Shown here one piece after another: positions 1 through 5,978 of a DNA stretch of 10,344 nt; position 1 is the stretch's first letter, and each line of letters starts with the position of its first letter. Both the position numbers and the translations under genes were made by a program. The DNA is from an uncultured Anaerosporobacter sp. (GTDB lineage Bacteria; Bacillota; Clostridia; Lachnospirales; Lachnospiraceae): NCBI GenBank assembly GCA_945787925.1, contig CALZJY010000042.1, forward strand, positions 1-10,344, given 5' to 3'. Under the pieces are notes generated by a model. The model made no database searches, was not told the DNA's origin, and saw only the letters and a program-made list of their open reading frames with translations.

Positions 1-16
1 TTCCTATGCAATAACG

Positions 17-45
17 AGAAAAAACAGGCAACCATTGGTTGCCTG
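17..45 (-). terminator. Intrinsic terminator after the DUF3006 gene
   Basis: On the minus strand a perfect 9-bp GC-rich stem (CAGGCAACC pairing with GGTTGCCTG, plus-strand 25-33 and 37-45) closes a 3-nt loop and is followed at once by six T residues (plus-strand A at 19-24). It begins 8 bp past the stop codon of the DUF3006 gene, so it should end the transcript of the lipoprotein/DUF3006 unit. On the plus strand the hairpin lacks a T run and would not be expected to work. Confidence 0.9.
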
Positions 46-53
46 CCCCTTTG

Positions 54-263
54 CTATTCCCATAAATCATCCATCATGACTTGTATCTTCTTTGCGCGCT
101 CTATCGTTGCTTCTGTATCAATGAGATACCTTCCGCCCTCTAGATACACCACATCGCCTGCCTGGATGTCAGCCGGAAACTTACTTCGTTCCACATCAAG
201 CGTCGTCTTATCCTCTTGTTCTAAAACGACATATTCCTCTTCGAAACGATCTACAATCAACAT
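54..263 (-). CDS. DUF3006 family protein
   Basis: A 69-aa protein beginning MLIVDRFEEEYVVLE, the typical opening of DUF3006 proteins (short beta-rich proteins whose biochemical role is not established). I place the start at 263 and not at the in-frame upstream ATG (303-305). A full AGGAGG lies 8 nt before 263, the family normally starts at this VDRFE motif, and the longer form would add 14 residues lying inside the preceding gene. The rest contains a PADIQAGDVVYLEGG segment, as expected for an OB- or SH3-like small barrel (inference), and an acidic C-terminus. No signal peptide or membrane segment is visible, so it should be cytoplasmic. It is the second gene of a unit with the metallo-beta-lactamase lipoprotein, an association seen repeatedly for DUF3006 in Firmicutes. 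An intrinsic terminator follows. Confidence 0.85.
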   Translation of the reverse strand: MLIVDRFEEEYVVLEQEDKTTLDVERSKFPADIQAGDVVYLEGGRYLIDTEATIERAKKIQVMMDDLWE

Positions 264-271
264 ACCTTCTG

Positions 272-277
272 CCTCCT
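272..277 (-). promoter_or_regulatory. Ribosome binding site overlapping upstream stop codon
   Basis: On the minus strand AGGAGG starts with the last A of the lipoprotein TAA stop (277-279) and sits 8 nt ahead of the ATG at 261-263. This decides the DUF3006 start. It also suggests translational coupling: ribosomes ending on the lipoprotein lie directly over the next initiation site. Confidence 0.8.
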
Positions 278-1386
278 TACGGATTACAGCGTCCACATGC
301 GTCATATCCCTCTTTTATTGCCTCTTGTCTAGATGCAAAGGATACTTGGTTCTCTTTTTTTGGAAGAGAGCTGCAAGCTGGAATATGGAATTTCTTCGAT
401 ATCACATTTCCGATATACGAAGCTTTTTTGTTTGTCCCTGGTTTCTTTACCGGAGCCTTTGTATTGGCACTGTAATTGCTATTTGTTTTGGAGGACGCAA
501 TGCTTGCTCCACCAGTCGTTGTCACAATCTTCTTTCCGTCAGATTCCATCGTAATCGTCTTTTGTTTGTCCGTACGATATACCTCTACGTTAGCGCGTTT
601 GAAATATGTCATTGTCTCCTTATGAGGATGGCCATACTTATTGTCAAGCGCACAGCTGATGACTGCATACGTTGGATTTACTTTCTTAAGCAGGGACTGG
701 GATGTGGAAGAATGGCTTCCATGGTGTCCTGCCTTTAATACGGTTGCAGATAAATCAGCACCCGATTCTATGATATCTTCTTCCGCTTCTAATTCTGCAT
801 CTCCCATTAGTAAGAAAGAATTATCACCATGAGTTACTTTTAATACGATGGAACAATTATTATTGTCATCATAAGACTTCATCGGCCCTAAGATCGTTAC
901 CGTGGCACTTCCAAGAGAAATCGTGTCTCCCACCTTTGGTGCAGTAACTTTTAAGCCTTTTCTTGAAATTGCTGTGAGTACGTCTTCAAATGTCTTTGTA
1001 TTATTTTGTTTCTTTGGCATATAGATCTTACCAATGTCTAATTTATTAATTACAACATCTAGTCCACCGATATGGTCTGCATCTGGATGCGTTCCAATCA
1101 GATAGTCGATCTTATCAATATTTCGTTCCTTTAGATAGCTAACAAGCCCATTTCCATACTCATTATTTCCTGCATCTACAAGCATCGTCTTGCCTTCTGA
1201 TGTCAATAAAATGGAATCGCCTTGTCCGATATCAAGAAATTGTACTTCTAAACCAGAGCCTTTCTGGGATGGTACCTTCGTACTTGCATTCTCAAGAAGA
1301 GAGCCTTCCTTTTCTACCCCACAGGCCGCAAGTAACATAGTCATCATACAGAATACGATGACGGCTAATCTTTTCTTATACTTCAT
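277..1386 (-). CDS. ComEC/Rec2-type metallo-beta-lactamase lipoprotein
   Basis: A 369-aa surface lipoprotein (370 if the adjacent upstream ATG at 1387-1389 is used; AGGAGG lies 2 nt from that one but 5 nt from the ATG at 1384-1386, which I prefer). In 370-residue numbering, KYKKRL plus a hydrophobic stretch ends in the lipobox LAAC (Cys23), so lipid anchoring outside the membrane is expected. The domain from about 47 to 290 is the metallo-beta-lactamase fold of the ComEC/Rec2 type: FLDIGQGDS, HPDADHIGG (His101, Asp103, Asp105, His106), MGDAE (Asp197), GHHGSHSS (His222/223) and HPH (254-256). It lacks the ComEC membrane channel, so it is not the DNA-uptake channel itself. A Ser/Thr/Lys-rich linker (about 295-322) leads to a C-terminal module with His335, Cys339, Cys365 and Cys368, resembling Ada-type zinc-binding domains. 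Likely a metal-dependent phosphodiesterase or nuclease; the substrate is unknown. Confidence 0.9.
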   Translation of the reverse strand: MKYKKRLAVIVFCMMTMLLAACGVEKEGSLLENASTKVPSQKGSGLEVQFLDIGQGDSILLTSEGKTMLVDAGNNEYGNGLVSYLKERNIDKIDYLIGTHPDADHIGGLDVVINKLDIGKIYMPKKQNNTKTFEDVLTAISRKGLKVTAPKVGDTISLGSATVTILGPMKSYDDNNNCSIVLKVTHGDNSFLLMGDAELEAEEDIIESGADLSATVLKAGHHGSHSSTSQSLLKKVNPTYAVISCALDNKYGHPHKETMTYFKRANVEVYRTDKQKTITMESDGKKIVTTTGGASIASSKTNSNYSANTKAPVKKPGTNKKASYIGNVISKKFHIPACSSLPKKENQVSFASRQEAIKEGYDACGRCNP

Positions 1387-1408
1387 CATAACCTCCTATT
1401 TACTATTT

Positions 1409-1436
1409 ATAATAGCAAAAAATAAAAGCCCTACAA
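1409..1436 (-). promoter_or_regulatory. Candidate promoter for the lipoprotein gene
   Basis: On the minus strand TTGTAG (1431-1436) and TATTAT (1409-1414) are separated by 16 bp, close to sigma-A consensus. Transcription would start near 1402 and give a leader of only about 16 nt containing the AGGAGG. Read-through from the upstream tRNA is an alternative, since no convincing terminator separates them. Confidence 0.4.
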
Positions 1437-1470
1437 CCTAGGTATTTCCTAAATCATAAGACTTTTCTAG

Positions 1471-1543
1471 TGCGCCTCCAGGGGCTCGAACCCTGGACAC
1501 CCTGATTAAGAGTCAGGTGCTCTACCAACTGAGCTAGAAGCGC
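1471..1543 (-). tRNA. tRNA-Lys (anticodon CUU)
   Basis: The minus strand folds into a complete 73-nt cloverleaf: acceptor stem GCGCTTC with GAGGCGC (one G-U pair), D arm GCTC/GAGC with the AGTTGGTA loop, anticodon stem CCTGA/TCAGG around loop CTCTTAA, variable loop GTGTC, and T arm CAGGG-TTCGAGC-CCCTG. The anticodon CTT reads AAG lysine codons. The discriminator base is A (1471) and the genomic sequence continues with CTA, so the 3' CCA is not encoded and must be added after transcription. Confidence 0.97.
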
Positions 1544-1584
1544 ATATTATGTTGTGTTTTTCGTATTTCCCTTACGCAAGTTTG

Positions 1585-1613
1585 ATTATAAACCAATCAT
1601 TTTTAAAATGCAA
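1585..1613 (-). promoter_or_regulatory. Strong promoter for tRNA-Lys
   Basis: On the minus strand TTGCAT (1608-1613) is separated by exactly 17 bp from a perfect TATAAT (1585-1590). The expected start near 1578 leaves a leader of about 35 nt before the tRNA 5' end, suitable for RNase P processing. Confidence 0.75.
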
Positions 1614-1704
1614 CCCCTTTTCAAGAAAAAAATTATCTTTTCTACATTTTTCAATTGGAGTGAAATTTTAGGATATTTTTCCGCTATAAATCTTCCTATA
1701 TGCA

Positions 1705-1733
1705 TTGAATAACTACCCAAATACGACTATAAT
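1705..1733 (+). promoter_or_regulatory. Promoter for the AI-2E family permease
   Basis: TTGAAT (1705-1710), a 17-bp spacer and a perfect TATAAT (1728-1733) lie about 30 bp ahead of the permease ATG at 1763; AGGAG at 1752-1756 supplies the ribosome binding site. The stretch from 1614 to 1704, between the two divergent promoters, is AT-rich and shows nothing else I can support. Confidence 0.75.
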
Positions 1734-1762
1734 CTAAACAACAATATAAGTAGGAGAGTATC

Positions 1763-3070
1763 ATGTCACGATTAAAGAAACCTAAGTTACCTAAGTTTAC
1801 AAGACCATCAACTTCACATGAAAAAAGACTTCCTTTGGCTTCTACAAAAGAGCCAGAAAACGAAACGATCATCCTTGGAGAATTCACAGAACCAAATTCT
1901 CATCCTTGGAAGTTCGTACCCAACCAGACATATTTTACAATCGTCATCTATGGTCTGTTGTTCGTTGCATTAGGAACCTTGATTTTTATAGGCATTACCA
2001 ATTGGGCAGGGGTAGTCGATAAGGTGAATGTCATCCTCACTACCTTAAGACCATTTATCATTGCTTTCTTTATTGCGTATATCTTAAATCCATTTGTGAA
2101 GTATATCGATCGTGTCCTTGAACGCTATCTGTTCAAAGACAAATTCGTAAAGGGGCGTAAGATTATAAGCATTGCGATTTCCTATGTCGTAGTAATCACC
2201 TTTATCACAATTACGATTCTCTATATCACGCCAGAACTAATCAACACGGCAAAAGATATCGAATCAAAATACAGTGCAATAAATATTGCAGATATTGAAG
2301 CAAAAATTACAAAAGTCGTAGATACCTTACAGATGCAATTCCCTGGCGTAGAATTTCAATCCTTAGAAAAGAAGATTAATGAATATCTTCCTCATTTCTT
2401 CGCCTATGGTACGAATCTGTTATCCAATATCGTGTCTCTTTCGGTTTCCATTGTGAAGATGTTAATCAACATCGTGCTTGCAATCGTAATCAGCTGCTAT
2501 ATGTTAGCGGATAAAAATGCATTAAGCTACAATGCAAAGAGAACGCTCTTTAGTATTTTCTCAAGACAAACTGCAATGAGTTTCCTTGAAACATTCCGTG
2601 AATGTAATACGATCTTTAGTAAGTTCATTATTGGAAAATCCATCGATTCTCTAATCATCGGCATCATCTGCTTTATCATTATGAACCTGTTAAAGTTAGA
2701 CTATGCCATCTTGCTAAGCGTGATTGTTGGTATTACAAACATGATTCCATACTTTGGACCATTTATCGGTGCTGTTCCAGGTGTTATCATCTACCTATTT
2801 ATTAATCCGGTACAAGCCCTAATCTTTGCTATCATGATCTTTGGCTTACAACAATTTGACGGGTTATACCTAGGACCAAAGATCCTTGGGGAATCCACAG
2901 GACTTACTCCATTATGGGTAATCTTCGGTATCACCGTAGGTGGCGCGTATGCGGGTGTGTTCGGCATGTTCATCGGGGTACCAGTCGTTGCAGTAATTGC
3001 CTTCCTTCTTAATAAGACGATTAATAATCGCTTACGTAAGAAAGGCGTTACGATCAAACAAAACCCATAA
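1763..3070 (+). CDS. AI-2E family transporter (YtvI/PerM-like permease)
   Basis: A 435-aa polytopic inner-membrane protein of the AI-2E transporter family (TqsA/PerM/YtvI-like). Residues 1-55 are a hydrophilic, basic N-terminus. Hydrophobic segments lie near 57-78, 90-110 and 133-156, followed by a soluble region (about 157-215) and a C-terminal membrane block (about 217-247 and 288-418). Family hallmarks are all in the second half: PYFGPFIGAVPGVI (329-342), GPKILGESTGLTPLWVIFG (371-389) and GMFIGVPVVAVIAFLLN (401-417). Substrates differ across the family (autoinducer-2 export, ion antiport, metabolite or envelope roles) and the sequence does not identify one here. The start is supported by AGGAG at 1752-1756 and a near-consensus promoter; the gene is monocistronic, ending at a hairpin terminator. 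Confidence 0.92.
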   Translation: MSRLKKPKLPKFTRPSTSHEKRLPLASTKEPENETIILGEFTEPNSHPWKFVPNQTYFTIVIYGLLFVALGTLIFIGITNWAGVVDKVNVILTTLRPFIIAFFIAYILNPFVKYIDRVLERYLFKDKFVKGRKIISIAISYVVVITFITITILYITPELINTAKDIESKYSAINIADIEAKITKVVDTLQMQFPGVEFQSLEKKINEYLPHFFAYGTNLLSNIVSLSVSIVKMLINIVLAIVISCYMLADKNALSYNAKRTLFSIFSRQTAMSFLETFRECNTIFSKFIIGKSIDSLIIGIICFIIMNLLKLDYAILLSVIVGITNMIPYFGPFIGAVPGVIIYLFINPVQALIFAIMIFGLQQFDGLYLGPKILGESTGLTPLWVIFGITVGGAYAGVFGMFIGVPVVAVIAFLLNKTINNRLRKKGVTIKQNP

Positions 3071-3090
3071 CCAAACAAAGTGTGCATTAA

Positions 3091-3118
3091 AAAGGCGTAC
3101 GAGCAATCGTACGCCTTT
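3091..3118. terminator. Bidirectional intrinsic terminator
   Basis: A perfect 12-bp stem (AAAGGCGTACGA, 3091-3102, with its complement at 3107-3118) closes a GCAA tetraloop. On the plus strand it is followed by CTTTG after TTT, on the minus strand by a TTTTT run. It sits 20 bp past the permease stop and 13 bp past the trxA stop, so it most likely ends both convergent transcripts. Confidence 0.88.
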
Positions 3119-3131
3119 CTTTGTAAATCAT

Positions 3132-3446
3132 CTATTTATGGCTAGTAATCTTTTCTACTAATGTGTCTCTTGGTACTACACCAACGATTTTCTCAACGAC
3201 TTCTCCGCCTTTTAAGAAAATAACAGTTGGAATGTTCATAACACCGTATGTTCTAGCAATGTCTTGAGCATTGTCTACGTTAAGTTTTCCAATCTTAACG
3301 TCTGGCATTTCTTCTGCCAATGCTTCAATGATTGGAGCCATCATTTTACAAGGTCCGCACCAATCTGCGTAGAAGTCAACCACTACTAGTTTATCACTGT
3401 TTACTGCTTCTTCATTAAAATTCTGATTTGTAAATACGAATGCCAT
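3132..3446 (-). CDS. trxA: Thioredoxin
   Basis: A 104-aa cytoplasmic thioredoxin, the normal length for the family. It reduces protein disulfides and is itself reduced by thioredoxin reductase. The active site WCGPC is at residues 29-33, after the VVVDFYADW strand; the cis-proline is Pro73 in NIPTVIF, and the GG of FLKGGE follows. The open frame extends upstream to 3509, but those extra 21 residues read over the preceding small gene. TAAGGAGG at 3453-3460 lies 6 nt before the ATG at 3446, and homologues start at this MAFVFT-like position. The gene begins 16 nt after the stop of a 46-aa small gene, so the two should share a transcript, perhaps with trmB as well. It ends at the bidirectional hairpin. 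Confidence 0.96.
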   Translation of the reverse strand: MAFVFTNQNFNEEAVNSDKLVVVDFYADWCGPCKMMAPIIEALAEEMPDVKIGKLNVDNAQDIARTYGVMNIPTVIFLKGGEVVEKIVGVVPRDTLVEKITSHK

Positions 3447-3462
3447 AATAAGCCTCCTTACT

Positions 3463-3603
3463 TTACTTGCTATTTGTTTTTTTATTGTCCGCCCGAAGTA
3501 ATGTGGCAACCTCTTCCCAGGACTTCTGCAAATTTAATGCCTTTCGATTCAAGTCCACATTGGCACTAAACTTTCTTGATAATTTATTTTTCATCCCTGC
3601 CAT
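3463..3603 (-). CDS. Small basic protein of unknown function ahead of trxA
   Basis: A 46-aa frame (MAGMKNKLSRKF at the start, ending KKTNSK) that I do not recognise. It has eight Lys and three Arg against four acidic residues, a single Trp (29) in QKSWEEVATLLRA, and no hydrophobic segment long enough for a membrane helix, so it is probably a small cytoplasmic, possibly helical, protein. Evidence that it is real: it nearly fills the gap between trmB and trxA, ends 16 nt before trxA so that only the trxA ribosome binding site lies between, and has a modest GGTGAG 6 nt before the ATG. A second in-frame ATG (Met4) is possible. Evidence against: it is short, the ribosome binding site is weaker than its neighbours', and no family was recognised. 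Confidence 0.55.
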   Translation of the reverse strand: MAGMKNKLSRKFSANVDLNRKALNLQKSWEEVATLLRADNKKTNSK

Positions 3604-3616
3604 ATAGTACTCACCC

Positions 3617-3653
3617 AAATTCTAATCCTTTTACTATTATCATATTAGATTTT
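3617..3653. repeat. AT-rich inverted repeat between trmB and the small gene
   Basis: Arms AAATTCTAAT (3617-3626) and ATTAGATTTT (3644-3653) pair at 9 of 10 positions around a 17-nt spacer. It is not followed by a T run, so it is not a normal terminator. It lies next to the small gene's weak ribosome binding site (3610-3616) and could be a leader structure or chance in AT-rich DNA. Confidence 0.3.
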
Positions 3654-3693
3654 GGCTTAATGATTACTATATGCAAAAAGATTTCATTTATTC

Positions 3694-4344
3694 TTATTCC
3701 CCTTTTACTTCACGGGAAGCTACTAAGCGGTTGATTGGTTTTCCTTCTGCAGAAAACTTTGCTTCATATTCTGTCATAACATTTCCCTCTACATATTCAC
3801 TGTTGTGAAGGTCAAATGTATGGTTTTCTAAGTTCCAGCCAGCTTCTACTACTTCTTCTAAGGAGAAGTCGAATAACTCACGGTTATCTGTCTTGAAGAT
3901 TACTTGTCCATCTTCTTTTAAGATGGTATTGTATCTTGCAAAGAATTGTCTAGAAGTCAGACGGCGTTTTGCATGACGATCCTTTGGCCATGGATCAGAG
4001 AAGTTTAAGTAAATTCTTGCAACTTCGCCTTTTTCAAATACTTCTTCAATTGCTTCTGCATCCATGCGGATTAGCTTAAGGTTTGGAAGTTGTAATTCGT
4101 CTTGTTTTTCAATCGCACGGATGATTACGCTCGAGAATTTTTCAATTCCAATATAGTTAATCTCTGGATTTTGTTGTGCTAATGTTGTGATGAATTGGCC
4201 TTTTCCCATTCCGATTTCGATATGAATCGGATTGTCATTGCCAAATACTTCACTCCAGTTTCCTTTTTGCTGTTCTGGCTCATGGATTACAAAGGCACTA
4301 GCACTAATCTTTTCTCTAGAACCCTTTACATTTCTGAGTCTCAT
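3694..4344 (-). CDS. trmB: tRNA (guanine-N7-)-methyltransferase TrmB
   Basis: A 216-aa Rossmann-fold methyltransferase that uses S-adenosylmethionine to form m7G at position 46 of the tRNA variable loop. Family motifs are complete. The SAM-binding loop EIGMGKG is at 43-49, the acidic strand-end YIGIEK at 64-69, and RMDAEAI at 93-99. The signature NFSDPWPKDRHAKRRL lies at 114-129, and the late motif TEYEAKF at 191-197. The length is typical for Firmicute TrmB. The start at 4344 has AGGAG 9 nt upstream, and MRLRNVKG is the usual N-terminus. It has its own promoter, divergent from the V-ATPase operon. About 90 bp separate it from the small gene and trxA, with no obvious terminator, so cotranscription is plausible. 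Confidence 0.96.
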   Translation of the reverse strand: MRLRNVKGSREKISASAFVIHEPEQQKGNWSEVFGNDNPIHIEIGMGKGQFITTLAQQNPEINYIGIEKFSSVIIRAIEKQDELQLPNLKLIRMDAEAIEEVFEKGEVARIYLNFSDPWPKDRHAKRRLTSRQFFARYNTILKEDGQVIFKTDNRELFDFSLEEVVEAGWNLENHTFDLHNSEYVEGNVMTEYEAKFSAEGKPINRLVASREVKGE

Positions 4345-4401
4345 CTATGTTCTCTCCTTTATGTCAACCTAATAATTGGTGCTTTTATTATTTCCATAAC
4401 T

Positions 4402-4430
4402 AGCATACGTTAATACTTCCTTTTCGTCAA
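4402..4430 (-). promoter_or_regulatory. Promoter for trmB
   Basis: On the minus strand TTGACG (4425-4430) is followed after 17 bp by TATGCT (4402-4407), about 57 bp ahead of the trmB ATG. This is a good sigma-A match. It is close to the presumed start region of the divergent ATPase operon, so the two may influence each other. Confidence 0.6.
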
Positions 4431-4453
4431 ATTGAATTTTTCAAACATTACAC

Positions 4454-4490
4454 TAGTATTTTATAAGGGATACTCTTATAATAGGAGTAT
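4454..4490 (+). promoter_or_regulatory. Candidate ATPase operon promoter with dyad over -10
   Basis: A perfect TATAAT (4477-4482) lies about 80 bp before the first ATPase gene, but the hexamer 17 bp upstream, TAGTAT (4454-4459), is a poor -35. The -10 box lies inside an inverted repeat: ATACTC (4470-4475) and GAGTAT (4485-4490), extendable to a 9-bp stem with one G-U pair in RNA. A TTGAAT (4432-4437) with TAGTAT 16 bp downstream is an alternative promoter. The weak -35 plus a dyad on the -10 would fit regulation by a DNA-binding protein, but this is inference. Confidence 0.4.
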
Positions 4491-4504
4491 GTTGGAAATA
4501 TATG

Positions 4505-4519
4505 TTAGTTCCTAACTAA
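4505..4519. repeat. Short inverted repeat in the ATPase leader
   Basis: TTAGTT (4505-4510) and AACTAA (4514-4519) form a perfect 6-bp stem around CCT. It lies in the presumed untranslated leader, 45 bp before the first ATPase start codon, and has no following T run. Confidence 0.35.
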
Positions 4520-4563
4520 TCTTGTCATTCATAATGAGTATGCTATTTGATAGGAGGCTATCT

Positions 4564-4875
4564 ATGGAAAAGGTGATTACTGTATTATCTGAGATTGAAG
4601 ATAAAGCTACCAAGATCCTAGACCGTACGAAAGATCAAAAGCAGCAATTGTACGAACAGCTAAATCGGGACATCGCAAAGCTCGAACAAGAGATTCGGAC
4701 CGAGACAAATACGAAGCTTGCTAGATTGCAAGAAACCATGAATGCAGAGATTGAAGAGGAAAAGAGGACACTCCTTGAGAATTGTGAAGAGGAGCTTGTA
4801 TCTCTTGATACTACGTTCCATGCGAATCATGAAGCCCTTGTAGAGGAAATCTTTGCACGGATTATTAAGCCGTGA
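4564..4875 (+). CDS. ntpF: V-type ATPase coiled-coil stalk subunit (G/H type)
   Basis: A 103-aa, highly charged, almost entirely helical protein (Glu/Lys/Gln-rich heptads from about residue 5 to 80) without a signal or membrane segment. Position at the head of a V/A-ATPase operon, size and composition fit the G/H-type subunit (NtpF in Enterococcus hirae). That subunit pairs with subunit E as the peripheral stalk holding the catalytic head against subunit I. Sequence identity alone would not prove this, because coiled coils are poorly conserved; operon position carries the call. The start is set by AGGAGG at 4552-4557, 6 nt before the ATG. In-frame TTG (4522) and ATG (4534) codons upstream lack a ribosome binding site. 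The subunit C gene starts 41 bp after the stop. Confidence 0.82.
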   Translation: MEKVITVLSEIEDKATKILDRTKDQKQQLYEQLNRDIAKLEQEIRTETNTKLARLQETMNAEIEEEKRTLLENCEEELVSLDTTFHANHEALVEEIFARIIKP

Positions 4876-4916
4876 CTAGAGCCGTCAAAACAGTTTCTCA
4901 GAAAGGGGGGATCCTC

Positions 4917-5954
4917 ATGGAACGGGGACTATTAACCTACAGCGGAATCATTGCCAAAGTACACGCATTAGAAGGCCATCTGCTTGTACAGGAAGATTAT
5001 GAAAAAATCGCCTCCCTAGAAAGTACTTCGGACTTCATAACCTTTCTTAAGAACAAACGAGGATATCAGAAGGTGTTTCAAAACTATGATGAGAGTACGC
5101 TGCACCGTGTGAAGATCGAACAGCTCTTATCCATTGCACCAATCCTTGATTTAGAACGGCTTTACCAATTCGCAACTGTCGAACAACGCCCCATACTTTC
5201 CCTTCTGCTAGTTCGGTATGAAGTACGGACGGTGAAGGCATTGCTCGAACTGGTATACTCCAAAGAGATGCCAAGCAATTTCTATTCTTTTGATCCTTTC
5301 TTTGCTGCACACTCCCATATTCCAGTGGAGGCACTTGCAGCTTCTAAAACGATGGATGAATTTATTCAGAATTTACAGGGTACCAGATATTATGACTTAT
5401 TCCTACGTCTTCAGGCCACAGGACATACTACCCTGAGAGACTATGCAGTACAGTTAGATATCTTCTACTTTACTTATGTCTGGAAAACCAAAGATCGAAT
5501 CCTAAAAGGTACGAATAAGAAGATTATCACCGAACTCTACGGAGTACAGGCAGACTTACTGAACCTACTATGGATTTATCGTTCCAAACAATTTTTTGAT
5601 ATGGATCCTACTGAAATTCTAACGACCATCCTTCCTATCCATTATCATCTCAAAAAAGATGAACTCAAAGTACTGATCGAAGCCATTTCCGCAGAAGAAT
5701 TTATGAAGCTGGCTCAGAATACCTATTATGGAAAAGGACATCTAAGTCTTGCTACTTTGGATATGGAAACCTTCTATAAAAAGAACTCGCTGCTTGTCTA
5801 TAAACGGCTCAGCTCAACCTATTCAATATCCATGGCTCCCGTCTTGCGATTTCTCTATGAAAAAGAGCAAGAACTAGATCGCCTGACTACTGCCTTGGAA
5901 TGCATCCGTTACCATCTAGAACCAAATGAACTATTAAAGTACCTAATGCTTTAA
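4917..5954 (+). CDS. ntpC: V-type ATPase subunit C (d-like)
   Basis: A 345-aa, soluble, helix-rich protein of the V-type subunit C / eukaryotic d family. It caps the K ring and socket-couples it to the D/F central shaft. The N-terminus YSGIIAKVHALEGHLL (residues 8-23) matches the family pattern of a Tyr, small residues, then a basic residue, ALE and LL. The C-terminal LEPNELLKYLML is the usual short tail helix. The length is normal for bacterial homologues. The start at 4917 has a G-rich GAAAGGGGGG 6 nt upstream and fits the family N-terminus. A GTG at 4872 overlapping the previous TGA would add 15 residues not expected in the family. The next gene follows after 24 bp. Placing C second differs from the E. 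hirae order, where it follows E. Confidence 0.9.
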   Translation: MERGLLTYSGIIAKVHALEGHLLVQEDYEKIASLESTSDFITFLKNKRGYQKVFQNYDESTLHRVKIEQLLSIAPILDLERLYQFATVEQRPILSLLLVRYEVRTVKALLELVYSKEMPSNFYSFDPFFAAHSHIPVEALAASKTMDEFIQNLQGTRYYDLFLRLQATGHTTLRDYAVQLDIFYFTYVWKTKDRILKGTNKKIITELYGVQADLLNLLWIYRSKQFFDMDPTEILTTILPIHYHLKKDELKVLIEAISAEEFMKLAQNTYYGKGHLSLATLDMETFYKKNSLLVYKRLSSTYSISMAPVLRFLYEKEQELDRLTTALECIRYHLEPNELLKYLML

Positions 5955-5964
5955 GGCTGCTGAC

Positions 5965-5970
5965 AGGAGG
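5965..5970 (+). promoter_or_regulatory. Ribosome binding site setting a GTG start
   Basis: A complete AGGAGG ends at 5970 and lies 8 nt before the GTG at 5979-5981. A nearer in-frame GTG at 5970 overlaps the AGGAGG itself and is ruled out, as is the ATG at 5991, which would remove the conserved first residues. Confidence 0.8.
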
Positions 5971-5978
5971 TGCTAATT

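Noticed and set aside
54..305. Longer 83-aa start for the DUF3006 protein at 305
   Set aside because: It lies inside the lipoprotein gene with no ribosome binding site. The ATG at 263 has AGGAGG 8 nt upstream and matches the family N-terminus.
76..738. 220-codon plus-strand open frame
   Set aside because: It is antisense to two genes with clear protein families, has a Cys/Ser/Arg-rich composition without a recognisable domain, and begins with no convincing ribosome binding site.
1421..1470. Possible terminator just after tRNA-Lys on the minus strand (CCTA/TAGG before a T-rich run)
   Set aside because: The stem is only 4 bp, and the T-rich stretch is better explained as the spacer of the lipoprotein promoter.
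3132..3509. 125-aa thioredoxin with an N-terminal extension
   Set aside because: The extra 21 residues overlap the small upstream gene; the ATG at 3446 has TAAGGAGG 6 nt upstream and gives the standard 104-aa length.
4522..4563. TTG (4522) or ATG (4534) starts for the first ATPase gene
   Set aside because: Neither has a ribosome binding site, and the extension would translate the AGGAGG that serves the ATG at 4564.
4872..4916. GTG start of subunit C overlapping the previous TGA
   Set aside because: The overlap looks like translational coupling, but the added 15 residues are not expected in the family and a G-rich site precedes the ATG at 4917.
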